A stretch of 64,000 nt of DNA, taken from Nymphaea colorata. Lineage: Eukaryota; Streptophyta; Magnoliopsida; Nymphaeales; Nymphaeaceae. Both the position numbers and the translations under genes were made by a program. Shown one piece after another: positions 1 to 11,580 of the stretch; positions within the stretch are counted from its first letter, which is position 1; every line of letters starts with the position of its first letter. The DNA is taken from contig NC_045149.1 in NCBI RefSeq assembly GCF_008831285.2, positions 1,366,001-1,430,000 on the forward strand, written 5' to 3'. The notes under the pieces are model-generated. The model searched no databases, had not been told where the DNA came from, and saw only the letters and a program-made list of their open reading frames with translations.

Positions 1-330
1 GGTGATGACATAAAATTATATGGATCACCCATATCAGATCTACGTTGGTGATTAAGTGTCCTTCAGTTTTGGAATATTTGATTGTTTGTATATATAACTG
101 CTCTAAAAACAATTGAAATTATTGAATGAGTGTTTCTCTAGCCAAATTTTTTTACTATGCCAAGGCAAATGTTGAACTCCGAATCCAGCGAAAAAGAAAA
201 AGAGTCAACAATGTAGAACATACAATGCATATGGAGGTGAAAATACCTGTAAATTCAAGTGGAACGTATACACGCCATCAAACGTGTCAAACATGGTGAA
301 CATCATTAGTTGGAGAGAAACAAAAGATCC
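1..330. other. Intergenic, nothing recognised
   Basis: AT-rich sequence with no reading frame, repeat or motif that I could support. It ends at the target-site duplication of the next element. Confidence 0.5.
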
Positions 331-338
331 CCTTTCTC
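331..338. repeat. Target-site duplication, left copy
   Basis: cctttctc; identical to bases 1689-1696 on the far side of the 1.35 kb hAT-like element. Confidence 0.75.
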
Positions 339-1688
339 CAGTAGCGGAGCCAGCGTCAAGAAAGCTCCACAGTGAAATGGAGCCTCAGTCTGCCTCACGC
401 CCGTGTTGACGCCGTGTTGCCCATGCCAAAAATGGATCCGGTCCTAATCTGTGCATCTTGCACGCTCTTTCGTTTTGCTGCTGCAGCAGTTCTCCGCAGC
501 TCCAACATCAGGCTATCAACAAGTTTGCTTGGATCTTCTCCCCTCTGCAGCCGCAGGACAGAGCTCCGGCAGCAGCAGGTCTGCTGACTCTGCTCCTCCC
601 TTCGGCCTTCCCCCCTCCACCGCAGGTTGACTCTTCCGCTTCTCAGTTCTCCCCTCCACATCTTTCAGCCCTGCAGCGATTTTGGGTGTTTGGTTTTGGG
701 GGTTTAATGTCTATTTGTTTGATTTATTTTCTATTTTATCTACATCTCGTTAGCCCTAAATCTGCTAATTCCCCTCAACTGAAAAGGTGCTCTCTATCTC
801 TCTGAGGTGATGATGCCAGAAGCAGAGTTTCTCCACTTGACTTGTTCTCTCTCATTTGTGTGCTATTTAAATTCCATATTACTGGCGTTTTTTGTTTGTT
901 GTTGCTTTCATTTTTGTTTTTTGAAATGAGATTGAAGTTGAACACTACATGGTTTTTGTTTGTGTTTTTGCTTTTGTTTGTGTGGAGACCAAGGGATGAG
1001 CTTTAGCCTTTAGTCAAGCTGAGACCTTACACTTGATAAAGCAAGTACAGCAGTTCGTCACAGCAATATTAAAGCTGTGCAAGAAAATGCTTAATGAAGG
1101 TTTCTTTTACTAATGAAGGATTACAAAGTTGGTTTGAAATAGCCTTCAAGATGATCAAGCAAAGAGACAAACGTTGGATGTATACCAGTGTGGGCAGAAC
1201 GGGGAAGCTCAAATTTGTCCCTCTCATAATAAATAGGCTTGTCCTGAACATGAATCAAGCTTTAATTTTTTACAGCTCAAGTTTGGCATTACCGACCATT
1301 ATTGAAGAAGAAAGAAAATATGATTTGATGAAGAAAATTTGATCCAATGTAACAGAAAAGTTGTCTATAATAGGCTTAGTCTTGATTCCTTGCAACAGAA
1401 AATTTGTCTATGATTTGATGAATAAGAAAGAGATATGAAAGACATTCATATACTAGAGTGCTGAAATTAGATCCAATGTACTAGTTACCATGAAATTTAG
1501 TAGTTAAAAAAATGAAATTTTAAGTTCAAAGTAATAGAAAAGTTAGTTTTTTTTTAAGAAAGCTCTCAAGTCCTTGAAAATGGTTATCAACTTTTATGTA
1601 CTTTAAAATAACATATATTTTAGTTTGAGAATTTTTTATATACTATGAATTAGTGCCCCATAACCAAAATTTTTTGGCTCCACCACTG
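339..1688. mobile_element. hAT-like non-autonomous element with GC-rich cargo
   Basis: The two ends form an imperfect 14-bp terminal inverted repeat: CAGTAGCGGAGCCA on the left, and CAGTGGTGGAGCCA when the right end is read on the minus strand (12 of 14 match). Both sides are flanked by the identical 8-bp word cctttctc (331-338 and 1689-1696). An 8-bp duplication and CAG-type ends are the hAT signature. No transposase is visible inside the 1,350 bp. Bases about 370-690 are much richer in G+C than the rest and hold overlapping open frames on both strands, up to 115 codons, none of which I recognise. The remainder (700-1,688) is AT-rich. The GC-rich part may be a captured host exon, but this is inference. 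The same GGAGCCA-type ends recur at 32.28 and 34.06 kb. Confidence 0.75.
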
Positions 1689-1696
1689 CCTTTCTC
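1689..1696. repeat. Target-site duplication, right copy
   Basis: cctttctc; identical to bases 331-338. Confidence 0.75.
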
Positions 1697-2076
1697 TATC
1701 TCTTCCCCATACATCTTTAGCTATCCTTCGTTTTCGTCCCAGGTCCCTGTCTGCTTCTTGAACCAGACGTGGACAACAAGTGGGTCCCCCTGTCCACGTC
1801 ATCCTGTTGGACTGATGAGAGTGACCAGGACCTTTGTCGCTTGGATCGGGTTCGGTTCGGATTTCCGACCGTTGGACCACCCGTTGACGACCAACGGCTT
1901 AGAATGGGCACGCCAGACTTTCGATATTCAAATTCTAAAACACATGCGTCCTCTCGGGGTATATCATATCATGTCACCCAATTGAAAAATCGAAAAATTT
2001 CTTGTATTTTAGAAAGGCAAAAGGCGGTGTTATTATTCGAAAAATTTCTTGTATTTTCGAAAGGCAAAAGGCGGTG

Positions 2077-2111
<35 letters not shown>

Positions 2112-2459
2112 GTAGATACAGTTTGCTAGTTGCATAAATTGAAAGAGAATTGTAGATCCAATTAAAAATGATATTTTAGTTTTATTTATATCTCAATTGA
2201 GTTGCTTCTTTGTTGCTAACTTAAAAAGAAAATTGCAAATTAAAAATAGGGAAAAAAAATATCCCTAGAAAGATTGATTAAGGCCAAGATCTTATTCAAA
2301 CATTTTTCCACGTGGATAACGAAAAATAGTTGGATTCGCAATTCGCATTACATGCATTTGGGGTTTTGGACCTCATTCGGATCCCAAATTGTCATCTGAG
2401 TTGGGACCTCATCAGGACCAGAAACTGTTTGGACACTAGCTGTTAGGCGCCGTTCATTT
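1697..2459. other. Intergenic with a 47-bp tandem duplication and (TTA)n
   Basis: No gene recognised. Bases 1991-2037 are repeated almost exactly at 2038-2084 (unit begins cgaaaaatttcttg and ends near ggcggtgtt). A (TAT)n tract follows at about 2076-2112. Bases 1740-1960 are richer in G+C but show no family I know. Confidence 0.5.
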
Positions 2460-3310
2460 CATGCGCTCCTTCCTATTAACCAAAAACAGATCTGGCTGGT
2501 TAAGACCCAATCCGTTTCTCGCCCAAGAGAGACGGAAAACCTTATTCGGGTCTCCCTTGTTGGATTCAAACCCGGACACACGTCCACTTTTCCCCTCGGA
2601 CCGCCGGCGTCACCAGATTGTCCCTCACGACTCACAACTGAATAATATCTCAACAGTCTCAGCCAAAAAAAAACGAACCAAAAAAAAAAAAAAAACAAGT
2701 CTCCTCCCGAATCGGATACCGAGTCATCCAGCTGTACTCCTCAGTATCATAATCACTCTTCGCATTTTCACTGCCCCCAAATCAGTTGCGCACAAGAAGA
2801 TCAGAAACGGGTCTTCGATTGAGGGTAGTTTAGTAAAAAATGGATGTGGGGCCCGAGCATAAATAAAAACGTAATTGCCGACCATGTGGCCCTTTTGAAA
2901 TCCAAACAAAGAGTGAGGGAAGGGGAGGGGAGTTAATGCGAGCCAGCTGCCACCGGACTCCAAGCCTGAATTCAAAATCGCCTATAGCAGATAAGATAAA
3001 AAAAAAAAAAAAACAGAACAAAAAATCTAGTGGAGCGGAAAAGGAGGGAAACAAAAAAGAAAATGGCATTAGGGTTTTGAGGATAAGGACGGCAAGGTTC
3101 TGCCCACCGGCACGTGCCTGTGGGCGGAAGCCCCCTTCCTCGGATACCCCGGAAGCCGTGGGCTCCCAAGCGGAACCCCGTGACCTGCAGGAGCCGGTGA
3201 GTCTCCGAAGAAGGGCGAACCCCGAGTTCGGAACCCTTCTAATGAAAAGGGTACGAAGGAAGCGGCTATTACCTGTCGTGCCACAAGTATTTTGGTGGAC
3301 CGATTAAATA
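2460..3310 (+). other. GC-richer orphan segment, unidentified
   Basis: This segment has two long A tracts (2667-2695 and 2999-3012). Between 3,060 and 3,300 it is clearly richer in G+C than its surroundings. An open frame runs through 2936-3307 on the plus strand, with a possible splice donor (gagccg followed by gtgagt) near 3197. The frame is rich in Arg and Pro and matches no family I recognise; the minus strand is also open here. It may be a first exon or promoter fragment of a lost gene, or sequence carried by a transposon. I do not call a product. Confidence 0.3.
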
Positions 3311-4370
3311 CAAATCGATTCCTCGTATGACCGATATGTCCTCCTGCCTCTCCTTCCCCGGTTATCGTACAATATTATGACCTACCTTTCTTTGAAATTT
3401 AATAAATATGCATAGACCAATTGATGTTCGCTTGCATTTTGTCGGCTATATTATTTAGGCTGTTTTCTGTCGTCTGTGTGAAAGCTATATCCTGCAGGAT
3501 ATACAAGGAAAGAAGATTAGGAAGGGAAAAGAAAATATTGGCAGATGAGATATATAACTCGAAAATCAGGTTATTTGCAAGAGAAAATTGTTGTTTAACA
3601 AGCTAAAAAGAAATTGAAAAAGTGGTATAAAGATTTTTCTTGCTTTTTTGTCATTCTGGCAACATAACGTTGTTTAAGGGACAAAAACATATTGCTGGCT
3701 TAACCTGCCAAGGGTTGTTCGAATGACGAGGACAAAACAAACTTCATAAAGAAAAGACTAGGTTTGTCTCAAAATCATATTTATGTGAACCAAAATCCTG
3801 GCTTTTTAGAAAGACCAGGTTATGTGAATTCTATGTGAAAAAAGCGCTAAAACGCTATCTTTCTATGTATTCACATTGAATATCTGTGCAAGCCAGAGAG
3901 GGTGGGGCACTTACCACCTGTGGCTCCACCATTAATGTCCCAAAGTGCACCTCATTCTCCATCTTTTCTTGGCATTTGAGTACTCTCATAATAAATGGAC
4001 CTATTATGTTTTCTTATCAATTAAGGGGACAACACCCCGTTACAAAAAAAAATTGGAGTTAGTGTAATGATATGCAAGAAGTACATTATATTTTAGGCAT
4101 CAAATACATACGTTTATTCCTATTTTATAGTTTTGAGCCGGTAATCACATTGTTTTAGTCCGATTAGCCAAATTTGTAGCTAAAATGCTACAAAGAAGGA
4201 AAATTGACAAAACGAGACCAAGGCAGTAAGACTCTTAAAATATTATCAAGCTAGCCTATCAATATATAATGATTAGTCTTAGTGCTTTGATATAAGGCAC
4301 CTTAGAACTAAGCTTAAGAAGCTACATCGTCAAGCTTGATGTCTTGGCTCTGATGCCAATTACAGCGACT
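3311..4370. other. Intergenic, nothing recognised
   Basis: AT-rich sequence without a supportable gene. The part near 4,020-4,060 (ggggacaacaccccgtt, then an A tract) resembles the 3' tail of plant LINEs read on the minus strand, so it may be the end of the LINE described next. Confidence 0.35.
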
Positions 4371-4379
4371 CAGTCCAAA

Positions 4380-6600
4380 TCCACCCTGTTGGAGGTTCTG
4401 CCTCCATCATATTATTCCAATCAACGAATCACAGAAAGAATAGGCTAACAAAAGAATAAGGCGATCCATCATTCAACATATGCAAATTAGTGACATGTTG
4501 TACTCGGCCTTGAACTCGAATGCCGGCAGCAACAAGCTTAAATTCTTTGAATCAACTCACGACAATCAGGATACATATATCATCCTCATCCATGACTGGC
4601 CAATCATCAACTAGGATGCCGCTCTTAGCCCATGTGCTAAGCCCCCAAAGATCTATCTCTGTCAAAAAGTAGAGCAAAACAGTGCTCTAAACAACAACTT
4701 CAACAATGCCTAACCTCAGCATCCCATCTGCTGCCAGCTTTATTCCCCAACATACACCAGTTTCTGGCCATCATTAGAAATCAGACAGCAAGATGAAAGG
4801 AATGGTGTGAGGAACCCTTTTCATTCTGAATTTTCCAGCTAGAAACTTCCATATTTTGGTCGCCCTCCTGCACCTAAAGAGAATATGATCACTTGTTTTC
4901 TCACTATTGTAACAAATAAATTAATCAGCCATTCAGCAGGTAGTAACCAGTCTCCTTCCACCTGTCTTGAGTAGGAAGTCTCGAGTAGGCTGCAAGGTAA
5001 ACAAACCATTGGACCCTAGGATGGTAGTTTTTCTTCCACACGCTTTTCCAACAACCTTTGTGGGGATAATGAGCTTCCACCTTCAGCCAAATGTCATGTG
5101 GCTTCATATTTTTGACATCTTTCCAATCCAATAGGAGCACATCTGGACCCTCACTTTGGGAAGGTCTGGACACATTCAATCTAAATAATAAATCTTTATA
5201 CATGGGGAAGAGAATGAATGTTAGACTACCAACAAGTTTGACCATCTCTTCACCATATATATAGGGGCTTGTGTAAACATATACCACACTAGATGTCAGA
5301 ATTTGATATTTTCATCTTTTAATGACCACTCCCATGTGCATCTTACACATTGAAAACCAAGATAAGTTGCCGCACTTCAAGTGAACCGAGCGATCCCACT
5401 AACCGTTAGCGAGCAGACCTCCAACACAATAACCCCAAAGCCATTACAGTTGAGTTATATCAGGTGAGACACATTGCCCAACCTTCTAAATAAGGTCTAC
5501 ATATCAACCTCCAAGCAATGTAATATGGAATCTTACTAGAGTCGGTATCTCCCTAAAGTACTTCACCAACCTCTTCACTTTTCCATTAGGGAGTCTGAAC
5601 TCGTTGCTCCAAAATCTAACTATTTGTAGTAAGACATACTTTAATAAGCACCGAAATGACATGAATATCATAATAATAATTACCCATACTTCACCAAAAC
5701 CAATGTTCATACGCTTTCACCATATGATCTAACTTCATACACAAAGAATCATATCTATTGTGGTCTCGAATGAACAATTTCATGGTTTAACACCACAATG
5801 TCACACAAATTTTTGCCTGAGAGAAAGGCAGTCTGTCCTTTGGTAATAATTTTACGGCGCTTAGCCATCAAGTTGAAAATAATCATGTAAAGGAAATTAC
5901 AAAGAGCAATCAGCCTAGCCTATATTGTTGATGCTAATAACGTTAGGTCCTTTAGGAATAAGTATAATTACCGACGTGTTTATCTTCCACGCAATTCTTT
6001 TTGAAATAAAGAAGTTTCTCATTGCTTCAAAATATCTCCACCTACCATGTTCCAAAGATTCTTGTAAAATGACTATGTGAAGCCATCAAGACCAAGCTCA
6101 CTATCCCCGTTCACGCCAAAAACAGTCTCCCTACCTCTTCCAAGGTAATAAGTTTGAGCATCTTCATATTCCCCACATTAAAACTTTAGAATCTTCACGT
6201 AAATCAGGCAATAGATCACTTGTTTCCTCCTCTACCTCCAACTAGTCTTTAAGAAACGTTACAAATACTATGAGTATTTCATGCTCATGATGAACTCCCT
6301 CGTTCTACTCCAAAGAAAGGATATGATTCTTGGTCCTTCTACCTCGGACCATAACATGATAGAAGCCAGCATTCTAGTCACCATTGTGTGACTAGTTGAT
6401 CCTGGCTTTGGGATGCAAGTATTCCTCCTTTCCCGCAAGAGAGATTGCAAGCTCTTTTCTCAACATCTGAACATGAACAGTAGTGTGTTAGTCACCTTGA
6501 GCGAGTCTAGGCTCAATCATGTTGATCTCCTATTTAATAGCAGAAATTCTATCACTCACATTCCCTAGACAATTAGAGAAAATATGAAATGCATGATTAT
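4380..6600 (-). pseudogene. LINE-1 type retrotransposon ORF2 remnant
   Basis: Read on the minus strand, pieces of a plant L1 ORF2 appear in the right order but in shifting frames with many stops. From high to low coordinates they are: a stretch like the pre-RT region with an NAGFYH-like segment, usually DRNTKFFH (about 6,350-6,400); a GLDGF segment near 6,080; the RT block INTSVIILIPK followed by SLCNFLY-like and MAKR residues (about 5,830-5,990); a TAFLSG block (about 5,820); and the zinc-finger-type RVT end (4,860-5,100), with SVWKKNYHPRVQWF, LAAYSRLPTQDRW and a CRRATKIWKFL segment. The longest uninterrupted piece is 120 codons at 4925-5287. ORF1 and the endonuclease domain were not found. 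Frameshifts and stops mean it is dead. Confidence 0.75.
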
Positions 6601-8227
6601 TCATTGTTTCCTTTATTATAAATGGGGCAATTTTTTTACAATGAAAGGGGTTTAAGATAAGGGGATCCCTTATTCCTACTTTTGTTCATAGTAGTGACTA
6701 AAATCTTGAGAAAGTTGAAACCCAAGCTTCATAGAAAAAGTATTAAAGTCCCAAGGTTTTAGGGTCCTCAGATTGTTGATGCCAGGACTTTTATGCTGAC
6801 ACTCATTAGCTTTGGTATTACTTATATATATTTAATTGATAATATCACTGACAGAACTAACTTAAGATTCAACTGACAAAAGTCTAATGTAGTGCCTTCT
6901 AACGTGTTGCTTCAGAGGTGTAATAACATTATGACTTTGTTAGGTTAGGTTCAAGGAAGTTTGCCAGCAAATTAGTTAGCCTCACCCTTGCCTTATAGGA
7001 AGTGCAAGTATTCTTATGGAGATGGGTTTGAAAAGTAGAAAACGGACCGACGTCATAGAAAGGCAACCTTTCATGGTTTGCAGCTAACGTCTATTTGATT
7101 AGACACTTCCTTAACCAAGTGGTGAATTATTGGTTGATGACATTAAAAATTCTAAAATTTATTTTGAAGTATTGAGAAATTGTGTAATGCGGAGGTGATG
7201 AGGATGGCAGAAGACATTGTCATGTGATAAATTGGTACAACTTGTATGCCCTAGTGGAGGAAGGAGGTGTAAACTTGGGGAAAGTTACCATTAAATGATG
7301 CTAATATGGAAAACCTGGCCATCAAAGTTTGTTCCTCCAAGTCATCATGGGCTTATTTTTGCAAAAAAAAAAAAAAAAAAACTTGAAAGTCTTATAGCCT
7401 TTGGACTTGCAGGAAGAAATCAACTATGTCGGATGGTTAGAAGGCTATCTTATGGGGTTAGGAAGATATGTGTTGCCTGATTACTTGGAAGATTGGGGAT
7501 GGCGATCAGGCTTTGATGTGGTTTAAAAACCAGGCTTGAGAACTTTTGCATTCTCTACTTGGGTATAGGCAATTATGATATTTTTAACAAATACTCTAAT
7601 CAAATAGTGAGAGATGCCTTTTGTAAATGGAAGTTCAAAGGTTAGACCCCATTGTGGAGGCCTTGGTTTTCTCATGTAATATATTCCCTATCTCTTGGAG
7701 TTGGAAATGAAAAGTTGTTATAGTGTTCTTGTAAGGCAATCATGCTTCAAAGAAGACTTGTACAAGGAAATGAGGAATACAATGCTAACAATTTCAATTA
7801 GACGTGGAAGGTTGATGCTTTACCTCGAGCAAAATAGAGTTTGTATACGGCATCAAAGGTGGTTAGCCCTTAGTCAGGCTTTCACATGGTGGTGAAGGGA
7901 AATTTGATGGAAGTGCCTAAAACAATGTAGAGATCTTGTGTTTTCCAATGCTTGTAAGATTTACAAAGGAGGAGAAATGAGATAATACATCATTCGAGGT
8001 TTTCCAAGCATCAACACCAAGCTATGGTCCGATGTTAAATAGATTATTATTAGTGTTCAATGGAATAGTAACTACAAAGAAAGAGATAATCAACTATTTG
8101 GATTTGGAAAGACATGATTTTTAGCCTTCATTATAAATGCTCGATGGAGTAGTAACTGCAAAGAAAAAATAATCAGATGTTTGGAGTTCGGATGAAAAAC
8201 GGATCCTTAGCCTTATTTCAAGAATTA
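6601..8227. other. Unclassified decayed repeat
   Basis: No intact gene. The plus strand reads as coding-like pieces broken by stops (for example 7295-7480 and 7695-7895, the first containing an A19 tract at about 7,363-7,381). A short internal duplication occurs: bases around 8,056-8,130 and 8,137-8,215 both encode a WxSNxKExxxxxxxFG-like stretch. It probably belongs to the same retroelement as the repeat at 8.23 kb, but I cannot classify it. Confidence 0.35.
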
Positions 8228-8829
8228 CAACTTGATCATTGAAAAAGTATGCAGGTGGGAGAAGGGCAAGCAATGTATCCATCCATATGCTAAAGAGGAA
8301 AGTTAGTGGTTGCACTTGGGATTTGTTTGTTTCCTAGAAATAGGAAATGTGATTTGTTCAATGGCATCTTGGGATGTCTCTAGGATTTTAAGAGGTCAAT
8401 TAAGGGTATTTCTTCAAGAATATCATGATTTTGTGTTGTTAGAAATTGTAATAAATGGGTTTAGCAACATGTTAACGATGTTATTTTTGGGAGATGTATT
8501 ATGGTGCTTAGTTGTAGACTAGCTCAATAACTTGAACATTTTAAACATCAACTTCCATTAAGTTCAGTAATGGAAAGGGCGACCCCTTGAATGGCTGAGG
8601 TATGTTTTTGGCTTCATTTTGTTTTGATTGAGCAGCCTCTCTTAAGAGAAATCTTAAATAATGGCTGGGAAACCCTTCTCCTAGCAGCTTTGTATTAGAA
8701 CAAACTCACTTTGTAAATATGGCTGACATATAAATTTTTGTGATCTTTTCTCATCCCATTTTTTTGCATATGATAATCATATTCATATGGTTGAATTCAC
8801 AAAAAACAATTTCAAATGACCAAGTGTCA

Positions 8830-8832
<3 letters not shown>
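8228..8832 (+). repeat. Dispersed repeat family R1, copy 1
   Basis: About 600 bp that align over their whole length with bases 10,936-11,580 in the same orientation. Shared landmarks include tttgtttgtttcctagaaa, ttgtagactagctcaa and tatggttgaatt. The copies differ by many substitutions and small indels, so they are old. The plus strand has one open piece of 70 codons (8310-8522). The family is unknown to me; it is possibly the 3' end of a non-LTR retrotransposon. Confidence 0.55.

Positions 8833-8873
<41 letters not shown>
8833..8873. repeat. (TA)n microsatellite
   Basis: Uninterrupted TA dinucleotides, directly after repeat R1 copy 1. Confidence 0.95.
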
Positions 8874-8876
<3 letters not shown>

Positions 8877-9335
8877 AAGTCGGATGTTACCATGCAGATG
8901 GTCGTGCCAAATTTATATTGTTGGTGGGGGCCTTTTTTGCTTGCTAACAATTTGGAGGAAGGAGATGTGTGTTTTTGAGTTCACTCACGGGTCTGCGATG
9001 GATGTGCACATTTTCAGAGTTGTGGATGAAATTACTGCACCCTTTTCAAGATCTTGCTCGTGTACTTTTGTTCCCAGTTCAGCTGAAAGTGATTACCTTC
9101 TGCTGCAGTACTTTTTCTGCTGGCTATGTTTATCCTATGTGTTAATGTCCAGGGCGACATGAACAACTTTTGGTTTTTGCCTTCATGAGGGTATTACCCT
9201 ACTAATGTGATATTTTTGACGTTCATAAAAGCTCAATTTCAAGCATTTCAGTTTCACAGTTTTCACAGTGCTGCTTTTTTCTTTGCAAGGAAACAATAGC
9301 TAAAAGGGTTTGCTTAAAAACACAAAAAATAGTGT
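8874..9335 (+). other. Sequence with an unidentified open frame
   Basis: A plus-strand frame remains open from the TA tract to about 9,162 (roughly 95 codons outside the microsatellite, several Cys and aromatic residues). There is no recognisable domain and no start context that I trust, so it is likely chance or a repeat remnant. Confidence 0.25.
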
Positions 9336-9344
9336 ATGCTCGAA

Positions 9345-9570
9345 AAAGCCCAGCCTGACAAGACCGGGCCCGGCCCGGCAATAATCAGGCCGGGCCGGGC
9401 CTTGGGCATATACTAAAGCCTGAGGCCCGATAATACAAAAGCCCGGCCCGGCCGGCTTAGACATGGGTCGGGTCTCGGGCTGGCCCGATGGCAATAACAG
9501 GCTTGCATTTGGGCATTTTTTACGGGCCGGGCCAGCCCGGCCCAGCCTGGCCTGATGCCCAGCCTTAATA
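9345..9570. repeat. GGCCCGG/CCGGGCC-rich repeat patch
   Basis: About 225 bp packed with alternating gggcccggcc-type words on both strands (for example 9365-9378, 9391-9400, 9441-9452 and 9522-9545) in an otherwise AT-rich region. Read on the minus strand, the right edge begins taaggctgggcatc, an end motif I associate with plant hAT-type elements rich in GGGCC subterminal repeats. No matching left end or target duplication was found, so the left side may be truncated. Confidence 0.5.
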
Positions 9571-9575
9571 CCAGA

Positions 9576-10935
9576 ACCTTTTTCTATGTCTCCATGCTAA
9601 GCAAAAAAGTTTAGTGATGTTTCACTTGTAGTTTCTAGAGACAAGCCTGCAATGTACAGCTTTCTTTCTACTTGATCAACTGGGGCTTAGCTAGTATTTA
9701 AATGTTCACATGCTAGGTTATAGACATCTATGTGCCCCTTAAACATCAATACAGGGAGTGTAGGGGTTAGTTTTGAATTCAATCCCCTGATTTTGCAACC
9801 TAAAATCCTTGTATCTTGCCATGTCTGACAGACAATAATAAGGATATAATAGAAAACAACTTTGATAGGGTTGGAAGATTGGAAATGTAGCAAGAAGGAA
9901 CAGAAGAAAATTAGAAGATGCCAATCAAAAAACCAAAAATATGGCAAGCCACTCAGATGATAACAATTAGGAGTAAAGAATTGTAAATCATATACACAAA
10001 GATGCATCAGAAGAGAAAATTAGAAATAGAGCAAGCAATTCAAATTATAACAATAAAATAAATTTTTTGATGTTTGAGAAAGCAAATCATTTTGGATGTT
10101 TGTGAACAACCAAACTGATGACTGATAATCACTTTAGCTCATACGACTAAAAAAACACTCTCAGTTCAAATTTTGTAATTACTAGAAAGAACAGTAAAAA
10201 AATCTAGTAAAAAAAAGAAAATTAGAACCTAAGAGAAATTTCAGAACATAAAACAAATGAATAAAACCTTTGAATGATGCACACATGCTTTTTAGAGAGA
10301 CATGAGCAAAGGAAACTAAACTGACAGGTTCCTCTTTAGTGCTCCTCTGCAAAAATTAAGACTACAAACAGAAACTGAGATGAAGAAATAGCAGAAGATC
10401 AAGATAAAGAGAGAAAGGGGCAAAGTCGTTGACACTATAGGATGATAAACACATAATTTAGGGAAGAAAAAACTCAAGGTAAAACCGAAGACTGACCTAT
10501 GCACTCCTCTCTGGCACTTCTTTGGCGATAATTGACTGGCTAAGAGACAACGTGCTGATGATCAAAACAAGAAATTGGAACTCCACAAAAGATAAGAAAT
10601 AGAAACAGCTGTATGTTCCAATGGAAAACAATAAAAAGTAATTGAAGCCGGGTAAGAGAGAGACAACAGGAAAATTTTTACCTTCTTCAATTGTGTCGAG
10701 AGTGAGCCCTAATCCCCTATTCTTCTCCAGCATTTATATGTGTCAATGCCTTAAAAGAAATGGTGTTGACTATCCAAACACCATAAAGGATGTTTTTGTG
10801 CGACATCCTATTGCTTGTGCCATCGTAGGGCACCATTCAATTGTGTGTCATGTTTCCCTTACCAGTAAATATGATAAATCTTTTAGTAAATGTTTAGAGT
10901 TGGAATTAAGACCAGACCTTTGGTCTTCTTTCAAG
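9576..10935. other. Intergenic / decayed repeat
   Basis: AT-rich sequence with several short frames on both strands (60-109 codons) that show no domain. Nothing supportable. Confidence 0.35.
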
Positions 10936-11580
10936 CATTGCAACCTGATCATTCAAATAGTATGCATGTAGGAAAAGGGAAATCAATGCATCATCTATAT
11001 GCTAAAGAGAAAATATAGTGGTTTCACCTTTAAGAGGATTTGTTTGTTTCCTAGAAATAGGAAATGAGAAGCTTATGATGTGTTCAATTGCATCTTAAGA
11101 TATCATTAAGTTTTTTAATAGGTAAACTTGGTGGTGGCTTGGAGAAGATTATGATTTTCTACAATTAAAAATTGCAATGAAGGGGTTTGTCAACTATTTG
11201 ACAATGTTATCTTTAAGGGATGTATTAGGGTGCTTAATTGTAGACTAGCTCAAGAAGTTGTTGTGCTTCTTAAACATTACCTTCCATTAAGGTCAGCAAT
11301 GGAAAGAGTGACCACTTGAATTGTTGAGGCTTGTTTCTCCTTTTATTTTCTTTTGACTGATCTATATCTCTTGATGTATATTCTTTGATTCTTTTAATAA
11401 GGGTCAGAAGACCCCACTCCTTGCAGCTTTGCACTAGAAAAAACTTATTTTGTAGAATGTAATTGATATGACACTCTAATTGTTGTCTTGTGGTTTTGTA
11501 AATTCTAATCATATTCAAATGGTTGAATTAACATAAAACAATTTTGAATGACCACATGGCACTCTAATTGGCATATCTAT
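10936..11580 (+). repeat. Dispersed repeat family R1, copy 2
   Basis: Second copy of the repeat at 8,228-8,832, same strand, about 2.7 kb away. It lacks the open 70-codon frame of copy 1 because of stops and indels. Confidence 0.55.
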
